DNA from: CBFDBF01 sp050293315
Lineage (GTDB): Bacteria; Pseudomonadota; Gammaproteobacteria; Chromatiales; Chromatiaceae
Direction of reading: 5' to 3'
DNA length: 64,000 nucleotides
Assembly: GCA_050293315.1 (NCBI GenBank)
Contig: JBNKMS010000022.1
Span: 1-64,000, forward strand
The notes under the pieces are model-generated. The model saw only the letters and a program-made list of their open reading frames with translations. It searched no databases and was not told the origin of the DNA. Both the position numbers and the translations under genes were made by a program. Below, one piece after another: positions 53,076 through 60,005 of this stretch (positions are counted from its first letter, which is position 1; each line of letters starts with the position of its first letter).

Positions 53076-53804
53076 TCAGCGAAAATCCCCCCACAGTAAC
53101 TGTATGGCGGTGATCGCTGCAAGTGGTGCTGTCTCGGTACGCATGACCCGCGGCCCCAGCCGTACCCCCTGAAATCCGGCGGCCGCTGCCAACTCGCGTT
53201 CGGACTCATCCAGGCCACCCTCCGGTCCGATAAGCAGGCATATCCTATCAGTCGGTGCGGGTAGATCAGCGAAGGTACTACTGCTGCGATGATCCAGCAG
53301 GATGCCGCCGTCCTCCTGGGCGGCCAGCCACGGATCAAGGTCGGTTGCCTGGTGGAGTTGCGGTATACGGCAGCGGCCAGATTGCTCACAGGCGGCAGTG
53401 ACTATACCGCGCCAGTGGTGTAGTCGCTTCTCCAGCCGCTCACCCTGAAGGCGTACCACGCTGCGCTGGGTGAAGATTGGGGTGATCTCCATTACCCCCA
53501 ACTCCACCGACTTCTGCAGGGCGAAATCCATCCGCTCTCCCCTGGATATGCCGATAGCTAGATGGATCGACAGCGGTGGCAGCGGTTCCGGTTCTGATGC
53601 TGTCAGCGCCATGGCTTTGGCGCTCTCTTTGTTACATACGGTCAATTGTGCCTGGTACTCCCTGCCATCCCCGCAAAACAGGGTGATATACATCCCCGGT
53701 TTAAGGCGTAGTACCCGGGCCAGATGACGGGTTGCCTCTGCGCTCAGGATAATCTCCTGGTCGGAGGAGAGTGGTTGTGGGGTGAATACCCTCGGATTTC
53801 TCAT
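53076..53804 (-). CDS. rsmE: 16S rRNA (uracil(1498)-N3)-methyltransferase RsmE
   Basis: RsmE is a SPOUT-family enzyme that methylates U1498. The 242-residue protein opens MRNPRVFTPQPL. It has HLARVLRLKPGMYITLFCGDG, AIGISRGERMDFALQKSVELGV (in pieces) and the knot motif LLIGPEGGLDESE with GVRLGPRVMRTETA. The ATG at 53804 gives the family length; the longer frame adds 44 unrelated residues. It is divergent from the phosphofructokinase gene. Confidence 0.95.
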   Translation of the reverse strand: MRNPRVFTPQPLSSDQEIILSAEATRHLARVLRLKPGMYITLFCGDGREYQAQLTVCNKESAKAMALTASEPEPLPPLSIHLAIGISRGERMDFALQKSVELGVMEITPIFTQRSVVRLQGERLEKRLHHWRGIVTAACEQSGRCRIPQLHQATDLDPWLAAQEDGGILLDHRSSSTFADLPAPTDRICLLIGPEGGLDESERELAAAAGFQGVRLGPRVMRTETAPLAAITAIQLLWGDFR

Positions 53805-53859
53805 TGCCCTCTGTTTCACGCTATTATGAAAAGATAACCTAACTGTATAGGAAACAGGT

Positions 53860-54981
53860 ATGACAAAAAAGATCGGCATATTGACCGCAGGCGGTGATAG
53901 CCCTGGATTGAATGCGGCCATCCGTGGTGTTGGCAAGGCGGCTCTGGGCAGCTATGGCATGCAGTTGATCGGGTTCAGGGATGGGTTTCGTGGCCTGATG
54001 GAGAATCGATCTGTAGCCCTTGATGGGGATATGCTCTCCGGCATTCTGACCATCGGCGGCACCATACTAGGAACTAGCAGGGACAAGCCGCACCGCATGA
54101 TGGTGGATGGAAAGAGGCGGGATATGACCTCTGTTATCGTCAAGAACTATCATAAAAATGGTCTTGATGGCCTGGTATGCCTGGGTGGCGATGGTACCCA
54201 GAAGAATGCGCTACGCCTCTCTGCAGAGGGGCTCAATGTGATCACCCTGCCCAAGACTATCGATAACGACGTGGCCATGACCGACTTCACCTTCGGCTTT
54301 GATACTGCGCTGGGGATCGCCACCGAGGCGATAGACCGTCTCCACAGTACGGCCCACAGTCACCACCGTATCATTGTGGTAGAGGTGATGGGGCATCGGG
54401 CCGGCTGGTTGGCGCTGGGGGCCGGTATTGCCGGTGGTGCCGATGTCATTCTTATCCCGGAGATACCATATGATGCCGGCAAGATTTCCAGCGCCATAAG
54501 GGGGCGGGTGGAGAGTGGGAAAAAGTTTAGCATTGTGGCTATGGCCGAGGGTGCGACCTCGCTGGATGAGGCCAAGATCTTTCAGGAGTTGCAGCGGCGG
54601 AAGAAGAGTGCGAGCAGTAAGCGCGATAGGAAAGAGGCCAAGGCCAAACTGGCACAGCACTACTCTCGTTATGCGGACAAGACGGTAGAGCTGTCACATA
54701 TGCTGGAAGAGCTGACTGGACTGGAGTCGCGGATTACCATTCTGGGGCATCTGCAGCGTGGTGGCGCACCCTCAGCAGCTGACCGGATTCTGGCCTCCAG
54801 ATTGGGTACCGCCTGTGCGGATCTGATAGAGCAGGGCAAGTTTGGCGTGATGGTGGCGGCCCGTGGCGAAGGGGTCGAGGCGGTACCCCTGGAGGAGGTG
54901 GCCGGCAAACGTAAGACCATTCCACTGGACCATCCGTGGATCGATAGTGCGAGGAAGCTGGGGACCAGTCTTGGGGACTGA
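53860..54981 (+). CDS. 6-phosphofructokinase (phosphoryl donor uncertain)
   Basis: This 373-residue PfkA-superfamily enzyme phosphorylates fructose 6-phosphate. GGDGT at 109-113 places a glycine at the residue equivalent to 104 of the bacterial enzyme, usual for ATP users. PKTIDND at 131-137 places a lysine at the residue equivalent to 124, usual for pyrophosphate-dependent and group III enzymes. The catalytic TIDND aspartates, MGHRAGWLALGAGIAGG and LGHLQRGGAPSAADR are intact. The donor therefore cannot be fixed by eye. An insert of charged residues (RRKKSASSKRDRKEAKAK near 246-263) interrupts the C-terminal half. Confidence 0.92.
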   Translation: MTKKIGILTAGGDSPGLNAAIRGVGKAALGSYGMQLIGFRDGFRGLMENRSVALDGDMLSGILTIGGTILGTSRDKPHRMMVDGKRRDMTSVIVKNYHKNGLDGLVCLGGDGTQKNALRLSAEGLNVITLPKTIDNDVAMTDFTFGFDTALGIATEAIDRLHSTAHSHHRIIVVEVMGHRAGWLALGAGIAGGADVILIPEIPYDAGKISSAIRGRVESGKKFSIVAMAEGATSLDEAKIFQELQRRKKSASSKRDRKEAKAKLAQHYSRYADKTVELSHMLEELTGLESRITILGHLQRGGAPSAADRILASRLGTACADLIEQGKFGVMVAARGEGVEAVPLEEVAGKRKTIPLDHPWIDSARKLGTSLGD

Positions 54982-55072
54982 TGCATAACTGTGTTTCACA
55001 CTATACAACGTGTAATTTAGTGGTATCTAGATTGTTGTTTCGCTAACAATAAATAGGTAGAAGGGGAAGATA

Positions 55073-55318
55073 ATGCCTGTAACAAATTTACTGCTGTTTC
55101 TATTAATCGGTGCCGCGGCTGGCTGGTTTGCAGGAAATATCATGAAGGGGCACGGCTTTGGTGCCATCGGAAATATCGTAGTCGGTGTGATTGGTGCGAT
55201 CCTGGGTGGATTTCTATTTGGACTACTGGGTATTACAGCCGGTGGCATCATAGGTGCACTGATAACGGCCACTATCGGCGCTGTTGTTCTACTTTGGGTG
55301 GCAAGGCTGATCAAATAG
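55073..55318 (+). CDS. GlsB/YeaQ/YmgE family membrane protein
   Basis: This 81-residue protein has three glycine-rich membrane segments. The opening LLFLLIGAAAGWFAGNIMKGHGFG and GNIVVGVIGAILGGFLFGLLG (in pieces) are typical of the transglycosylase-associated/GlsB family. These proteins are stress-induced in several bacteria; the mechanism is unknown. GGGGA precedes the ATG. It stands alone between pfk and the metF repeat region. Confidence 0.88.
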   Translation: MPVTNLLLFLLIGAAAGWFAGNIMKGHGFGAIGNIVVGVIGAILGGFLFGLLGITAGGIIGALITATIGAVVLLWVARLIK

Positions 55319-55410
55319 TAGATACCAAGTTCCTTCTCTTACATGCTTGCCACATGTAGGTGCCCAGTTAGCATGCCCCTTGGGCCCCTCTGGGCGGATC
55401 AATATCAAAT

Positions 55411-55550
55411 CGCCCGCGGGAGAGGGCTCCTACAGATAGTTGTTTATCCATCGAGTAATAAACGCAAAGAACGCCAAGGCCGCAAAGAGCGCAAAGGTAA
55501 CTGAGGTAGATAATCTTTGCGTCCTCTGCGCCTTAGCGACCTCTGCGTCA
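55411..55550. repeat. REP-like piece and dispersed 9-base-period repeat, copy C
   Basis: CGCCCGCGGGAGAGGGCTCC at 55411-55430 has the wording of a Pseudomonas-type REP arm. It is followed by CATCGAGTAATAAACGC (55449-55465) and units GCAAAGAAC, GCCAAGGCC, GCAAAGAGC, GCAAAGGTA. A partly inverted second arm with the same 9-base period (CTTTGCGTC, CTCTGCGCC, TTAGCGACC) lies at 55515-55550. This is the fullest of the three copies. The 294-base gap (55319-55612) holds no gene. Confidence 0.75.
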
Positions 55551-55612
55551 ATTTCCAGTTTTTTGATAGGGCGTTGTTTGGCGTGAGTACTCCCTGCGGC
55601 CTATAGCGCGAT

Positions 55613-56470
55613 CTATCCCTCAGGAAGACCCAGCCTCTTCCAGATAGTGAGCGGCAGATCGGACTGGTTCATGGTGTAGAAGTGTAGCCCGGGTGCGCCG
55701 ATCTCAAGCAGGCGGCTGCACAGCTCTGTGACTACATCGAGGCCGTAGGCGCGCGCACTCTCAGGGTCATCTTCACCAAATGACTCCATGCGTTTACGCA
55801 GCCAGCGCGGTATCTCGGCGCCACAGCTCTGAGAAAAACGGGCCAACTGAGAGTAGTTATTGATCGGCATAATGCCGGGGATTATCGGTATATCCAGCCC
55901 CATCCCTTCACAGCTCTCAACAAAGCGCAGGTAGGCATCAGGATTATAGAAATACTGAGTGATGGCGCTGTTTGCGCCGCTCCTTACCTTGCGCGCAAAG
56001 TTTTCCAGATCATCCTGGGCAGTGATCGCCTGGGGGTGAAACTCCGGATAGGCGGCCACCTCCAGGTGGAATAGATCGCCGCTCTCGGCACGGATAAACT
56101 CCACCAGCTCATTGGCATAACGGAAGTCACCCGTGTCTCCCATCCCCGATGGCATATCTCCGCGCAGCGCCACCAGGCGGCGTATGCCCAGCTGCTCGTA
56201 GCGCTGCAGGATCTCCAGGATCTCCTCCCGGTGGGAGCCGATACATGAGAGGTGCGGGGTCGTCGCAATCCCCTCACCGCGCAGCCAGTCTACGGTCTCA
56301 AAGGTACGCTCCTGGGTGGAGCCGCCGGCCCCATAGGTTACAGAGAAGTAGGCCGGATTGACGGCAGAGAGTTCAGCTACAGTCAGGTGCAGCCTCTCCA
56401 CCCCGGCATCGGTCTTCGGTGGGAACAGCTCAAAGCTGAAGACTTTGTCAAAATCTTTCTGTGATTGCAT
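55613..56470 (-). CDS. metF: Methylenetetrahydrofolate reductase MetF
   Basis: MetF reduces 5,10-methylene-THF to 5-methyl-THF for homocysteine methylation. The 285-residue TIM-barrel flavoprotein opens with FSFELFPPKTDAGVERL, has SVTYGAGGSTQ, LVALRGDMP and IPGIMPINNYSQL; all are diagnostic. It follows ahcY by 17 bases and so lies behind the SAH riboswitch, which ties methyl supply to SAH removal. Confidence 0.96.
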   Translation of the reverse strand: MQSQKDFDKVFSFELFPPKTDAGVERLHLTVAELSAVNPAYFSVTYGAGGSTQERTFETVDWLRGEGIATTPHLSCIGSHREEILEILQRYEQLGIRRLVALRGDMPSGMGDTGDFRYANELVEFIRAESGDLFHLEVAAYPEFHPQAITAQDDLENFARKVRSGANSAITQYFYNPDAYLRFVESCEGMGLDIPIIPGIMPINNYSQLARFSQSCGAEIPRWLRKRMESFGEDDPESARAYGLDVVTELCSRLLEIGAPGLHFYTMNQSDLPLTIWKRLGLPEG

Positions 56471-56487
56471 AGCAGCGCTACTCCTTC

Positions 56488-57885
56488 CTAGTAGCGATAG
56501 TGATCCGGTTTATACGGACCCTCAATCGGCACACCTATATAGTCGGCTTGCTCCTGGGTCAGTGTGGTCAGATGAGCACCGATTTTCTCCAGATGGAGGC
56601 GTGCCACCTCCTCATCCAGCTTTTTCGGCAGGACATAGACACCGATCGGGTACTCATCGCCCTTGGTGAACAGCTCAATCTGCGCCAGCACCTGATTGCT
56701 GAAGGAGTTAGACATCACAAAGCTTGGGTGGCCGGTGGCGCAACCAAGGTTCACCAGCCGCCCCTCGGCCAGCATGATGATGCGCTTCCCATCTGGGAAG
56801 ATGATGTGATCCACCTGCGGTTTGATATTCTCCCACTCATACTTCTGCACTTTGGAGATCTCGATCTCGTTGTCGAAATGACCGATGTTGCAGACGATGG
56901 CCTGGTCCTTCATCGCGGCCATGTGATCATGGGTGATGATTTTTTTATTGCCGGTGGTGGTGACGAAGATATCGGCCAGGGGTGCCGCCTCATCCATGGT
57001 TACCACACGCAACCCCTCCATCGCCGCCTGTAGGGCGCAGATCGGGTCGATCTCGGTGATCCAGACAGTGGCACCGAGGCCGCGCAGGGATTGGGCCGAG
57101 CCCTTGCCGACGTCGCCGTAACCGCAGACCACGGCGATCTTGCCGGCGATCATCACATCAGTGGCGCGCTTGATGCCGTCCACCAGGGATTCGCGGCAGC
57201 CATAGAGGTTGTCGAACTTGGATTTGGTTACCGAGTCGTTGACGTTCATTGCCGGGAACAGCAGCTCGCCCGCTTCCAGCATCTGGTAGAGGCGGTGGAC
57301 CCCGGTGGTGGTCTCTTCGGTGACGCCTTGAATCGACTCGGCCATCTTGTGATAGCGCTTGGGATCCTCCTCCAGGCTGCGCTTGAGCACGCCGAGGATA
57401 ACCTTCCACTCCTCCGGATCATCGTCCTGAGGTTCCGGCACCGCGCCGGCGTTGGCGTACTCAACGCCCTTATGCACCAGTAGCGTGGCGTCGCCTCCAT
57501 CATCCAGGATCATGTTTGGCTGCTGCCCGTCTGGCCAGTTGAGTACCTGCTCAGTACACCACCAATACTCCTCCAAGGTCTCGCCCTTCCAGGCGTAGAC
57601 CGGGACACCGGCAGCGGCGATGGCGGCGGCGGCATGGTCCTGGGTGGAGAAGATGTTGCACGAACACCAACGCACCTGGGCACCCAGCTCCAGCAGGGTC
57701 TCGATCAGGACGGCGGTCTGCACGGTCATATGCAGAGATCCGGTAATACGGGCGCCAGTCAGTGGCTTGCTCTTGCCGTACTTCTCGCGCAGGGCCATCA
57801 GTCCCGGCATCTCTGTCTCGGCAATGGTGATCTCTTTGCGGCCCCAGTCGGCCAGGGATAGGTCAGCTACCTTATAATCGCTCAT
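56488..57885 (-). CDS. ahcY: Adenosylhomocysteinase AhcY
   Basis: AhcY hydrolyses S-adenosylhomocysteine to adenosine and homocysteine with bound NAD+. The 465-residue protein has SLHMTVQTAVLIETLLELGA, CNIFSTQDHAAAAIA, NVNDSVTKSKFDNLYGCRESL and the NAD loop VCGYGDVGKGSAQSLRG. The C-terminal KPDHYRY closes the active site as in other members. GGAG lies 9 bases upstream of the ATG, and an SAH riboswitch lies 49 bases upstream. Confidence 0.97.
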   Translation of the reverse strand: MSDYKVADLSLADWGRKEITIAETEMPGLMALREKYGKSKPLTGARITGSLHMTVQTAVLIETLLELGAQVRWCSCNIFSTQDHAAAAIAAAGVPVYAWKGETLEEYWWCTEQVLNWPDGQQPNMILDDGGDATLLVHKGVEYANAGAVPEPQDDDPEEWKVILGVLKRSLEEDPKRYHKMAESIQGVTEETTTGVHRLYQMLEAGELLFPAMNVNDSVTKSKFDNLYGCRESLVDGIKRATDVMIAGKIAVVCGYGDVGKGSAQSLRGLGATVWITEIDPICALQAAMEGLRVVTMDEAAPLADIFVTTTGNKKIITHDHMAAMKDQAIVCNIGHFDNEIEISKVQKYEWENIKPQVDHIIFPDGKRIIMLAEGRLVNLGCATGHPSFVMSNSFSNQVLAQIELFTKGDEYPIGVYVLPKKLDEEVARLHLEKIGAHLTTLTQEQADYIGVPIEGPYKPDHYRY

Positions 57886-57933
57886 GGTTCCGATCTCCAG
57901 AAAAAATGAGCGCCGTTATTAAGTCTTGATAAT

Positions 57934-57982
57934 CCCCGAGCCTGGCCTCAACGGAAGGTTGGGGTGCAGCGCCCCTCGGGAG
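57934..57982 (-). promoter_or_regulatory. SAH riboswitch of ahcY-metF
   Basis: Read on the minus strand the leader has CCCGAGGGGCGCTGCACCCC, a short loop region, then GAGGCCAGGCTCGGG. The outer arms CCCGAG and CTCGGG pair as the basal stem, and the GCGCTGCA and GCCAGGCTCGG segments match the SAH riboswitch consensus. It binds S-adenosylhomocysteine and raises expression of recycling genes. A TACTAT box sits 5 bases upstream of the aptamer. No intrinsic terminator follows, so control of translation is possible. Confidence 0.9.
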
Positions 57983-58023
57983 AATAGTATGTAAACAGGT
58001 AAGGTCTAATTGTACCTAAATAT

Positions 58024-58072
58024 AGCAGGTCTGACTAAGGTTCGATTTACCTAAACCATAGCCTGACCTGCT
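58024..58072. repeat. Nested inverted repeat between metK and the SAH riboswitch
   Basis: AGCAGGTC (58024-58031) is mirrored by GACCTGCT (58065-58072), and inside the loop AGGT (58038-58041) pairs with ACCT (58049-58052). No T tract follows on either strand. It lies between the metK stop and the ahcY leader and may be a metK 3' structure or an operator. Confidence 0.45.
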
Positions 58073-58082
58073 GTACTATCTA

Positions 58083-59252
58083 TTACAGTCCGGCTTCCTC
58101 TCGCAGTAGCTCGGCCTTGTCGGTGCGTTCCCAGGTGAACTCCGGCTCCTCGCGTCCAAAATGGCCATAGGCGGCGGTCTTGAGATAGATCGGGCGGACC
58201 AGATCGAGCGTCTTGAGAATAGCGTATGGACGCAGATCAAAATGCTCCTTGACCAGCGCCGCTATCTTCGATTCCTCTATCTTGGCGGTGCCAAATGTAT
58301 TGATGCTGATAGAGGTGGGTTCGGCAACGCCGATGGCGTATGAGACCTGGATCTCGCAGCGGTCGGCAAGACCTGCAGCAACCACATTCTTGGCTACGTA
58401 ACGTCCGGCATAGGCGGCTGAGCGATCCACCTTGGATGGATCCTTACCAGAAAAGGCACCACCACCATGGCGGGCCTTGCCGCCGTAAGTGTCTACAATG
58501 ATCTTGCGCCCGGTGAGGCCGCAGTCACCAACCGGCCCACCGATCACGAATGCCCCGGTCGGGTTGATGTGAAACTTGGTGCCTGAGTGGATCCACTCCT
58601 CGGGTAGTACCGGCAGAACAATATTCTCCATCACCGCCTCACGCAGATCGTCATATGAGATATCTGGATCGTGTTGGGTGGAGAGGACTACGGCATCGGC
58701 TGCAACCACCTTGCCATCCTCATAGCGGAGCGTGACCTGGCTCTTGGCGTCAGGGCGCAACCAAGGCAATACCTTGTGTCTGCGCATCTCTGACTGGCGC
58801 TGAACCAGGCGGTGAGAGTAGGTGATAGGCGCAGGCATCAGCACATCGGTCTCGTTGGTGGCGTAACCGAACATCAATCCCTGGTCACCGGCACCCTGCT
58901 CCTCCGGTGACTTGCGGTCAACACCTTGAGCAATATCGCTCGACTGTTTGCCGATCAGCGACATCACGGCACAGGTGCTGCCATCGAAGCCGACATCTGA
59001 ACTGGTGTAACCGATATCGCAAATTACCTTGCGAACAACTTGATCCAGATCAACCCACGCCTCAGTAGTGATTTCACCGGCGACAATTGCAACACCTGTC
59101 TTGATCATGGTCTCGCAGGCGACTCGCGCACGCTCCGGGTTAGGGTCGAGGCGCAGGATCTCATCCAGTACCGCATCCGAGATCTGGTCGGCCATTTTGT
59201 CTGGGTGTCCCTCAGAGACAGACTCCGAGGTGAAGGTGAAATCTTTTAACAT
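58083..59252 (-). CDS. metK: S-adenosylmethionine synthetase MetK
   Basis: MetK makes S-adenosylmethionine from methionine and ATP. The 389-residue protein has SEGHPDKMADQISDAVLD, the GAGDQGLMFGYA motif and GGGAFSGKDPSKVDRSAAY, with metal- and phosphate-binding residues intact. It is encoded ahead of ahcY-metF on the same strand and completes the methyl cycle. A TATAAT box lies upstream; I see no SAM riboswitch in the 90-base leader. Confidence 0.97.
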   Translation of the reverse strand: MLKDFTFTSESVSEGHPDKMADQISDAVLDEILRLDPNPERARVACETMIKTGVAIVAGEITTEAWVDLDQVVRKVICDIGYTSSDVGFDGSTCAVMSLIGKQSSDIAQGVDRKSPEEQGAGDQGLMFGYATNETDVLMPAPITYSHRLVQRQSEMRRHKVLPWLRPDAKSQVTLRYEDGKVVAADAVVLSTQHDPDISYDDLREAVMENIVLPVLPEEWIHSGTKFHINPTGAFVIGGPVGDCGLTGRKIIVDTYGGKARHGGGAFSGKDPSKVDRSAAYAGRYVAKNVVAAGLADRCEIQVSYAIGVAEPTSISINTFGTAKIEESKIAALVKEHFDLRPYAILKTLDLVRPIYLKTAAYGHFGREEPEFTWERTDKAELLREEAGL

Positions 59253-59290
59253 TATGTTTGCGTGTCCGTATTTATGCCTAAAGGGCTGGT

Positions 59291-59296
59291 ATTATA
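59291..59296 (-). promoter_or_regulatory. Candidate -10 box of metK
   Basis: A perfect TATAAT on the minus strand about 38 bases upstream of the metK start. No good -35 hexamer is visible at the right distance. Confidence 0.35.
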
Positions 59297-59344
59297 GCAA
59301 AAGGTTGATGAAATTTACTCTGTTTTCAATATGGGAGTAGCACT

Positions 59345-59896
59345 ATGGCCCTACTACACACACCGATATGTGACTTTGGCCAACCGGCACCGGACTTCAC
59401 TCTGCCTGGAGTAGATGGCAATAGCTGGAGCCTCAACGATTGTCGGGGAGAGAAGGGCCTACTGGTTATGTTTATCTGTAACCACTGTCCCTATGTGATA
59501 GCGATTCGGGAGCGTCTGGTGGCGACCACCAGAGAGCTGCTGGAGTTGGGTATCAACTCTGTAGCTATCATGCCAAATGATACGGTCAACTACCCGGAGG
59601 ACTCACTGGAGAATATGCGCCGGGTCGCACAGGAGTACGATTTTCCCTTCCCCTATCTGATAGATGAGAGCCAGGAGGTGGCTAGGGCATATGGGGCCGT
59701 CTGTACCCCGGATTTCTTTGGCTACAATGGTGACCTTGAGCTGCAATATCGGGGCAGGCTCGATGAGTCCCGTACCGAACCAGCTGCGGCGGATGCGCGC
59801 CGTGACCTGTTTATTGCGATGCAGGAGATAGCCGCCACCGGCAAGGGACCGGCAGAGCAGATTGCCAGTATGGGCTGCTCTATCAAGTGGCGTTGA
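59345..59896 (+). CDS. Thioredoxin-fold protein, AhpC/TSA-like
   Basis: This 183-residue protein opens with a peroxiredoxin/thioredoxin-like segment (PAPDFTLPGVDGNSWSL) and has the CxxC site C45-N-H-C48 in FICNHCPYVIAI. Later parts are VNYPEDSLENMRRVAQEYDFPFPYLID and AVCTPDFFGYN. It is of the small family of cytoplasmic CNHCP thioredoxin-like proteins. There is no signal peptide. It is divergent from metK and precedes tkt by 109 bases. The redox partner is unknown. Confidence 0.88.
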   Translation: MALLHTPICDFGQPAPDFTLPGVDGNSWSLNDCRGEKGLLVMFICNHCPYVIAIRERLVATTRELLELGINSVAIMPNDTVNYPEDSLENMRRVAQEYDFPFPYLIDESQEVARAYGAVCTPDFFGYNGDLELQYRGRLDESRTEPAAADARRDLFIAMQEIAATGKGPAEQIASMGCSIKWR

Positions 59897-60005
59897 CCAG
59901 GGGGTAGGGGAGCTAGGTCCGCCCGGTTGTGTTGGCACCTGCTTTAGGTGAAAATAAACCACCTTTTTATAGTAGCCGATCGGCAGCAACCACAGGATAA
60001 TAATA

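Noticed and set aside
59253..59340. Possible SAM riboswitch upstream of metK
   Set aside because: The 90-base leader shows no conserved SAM aptamer segments, only a TATAAT box.
59946..59968. Terminator-like AGGTG/CACCT hairpin with five T after the thioredoxin-fold gene
   Set aside because: The stem has only five pairs with a nine-base loop, too weak to list as a terminator.
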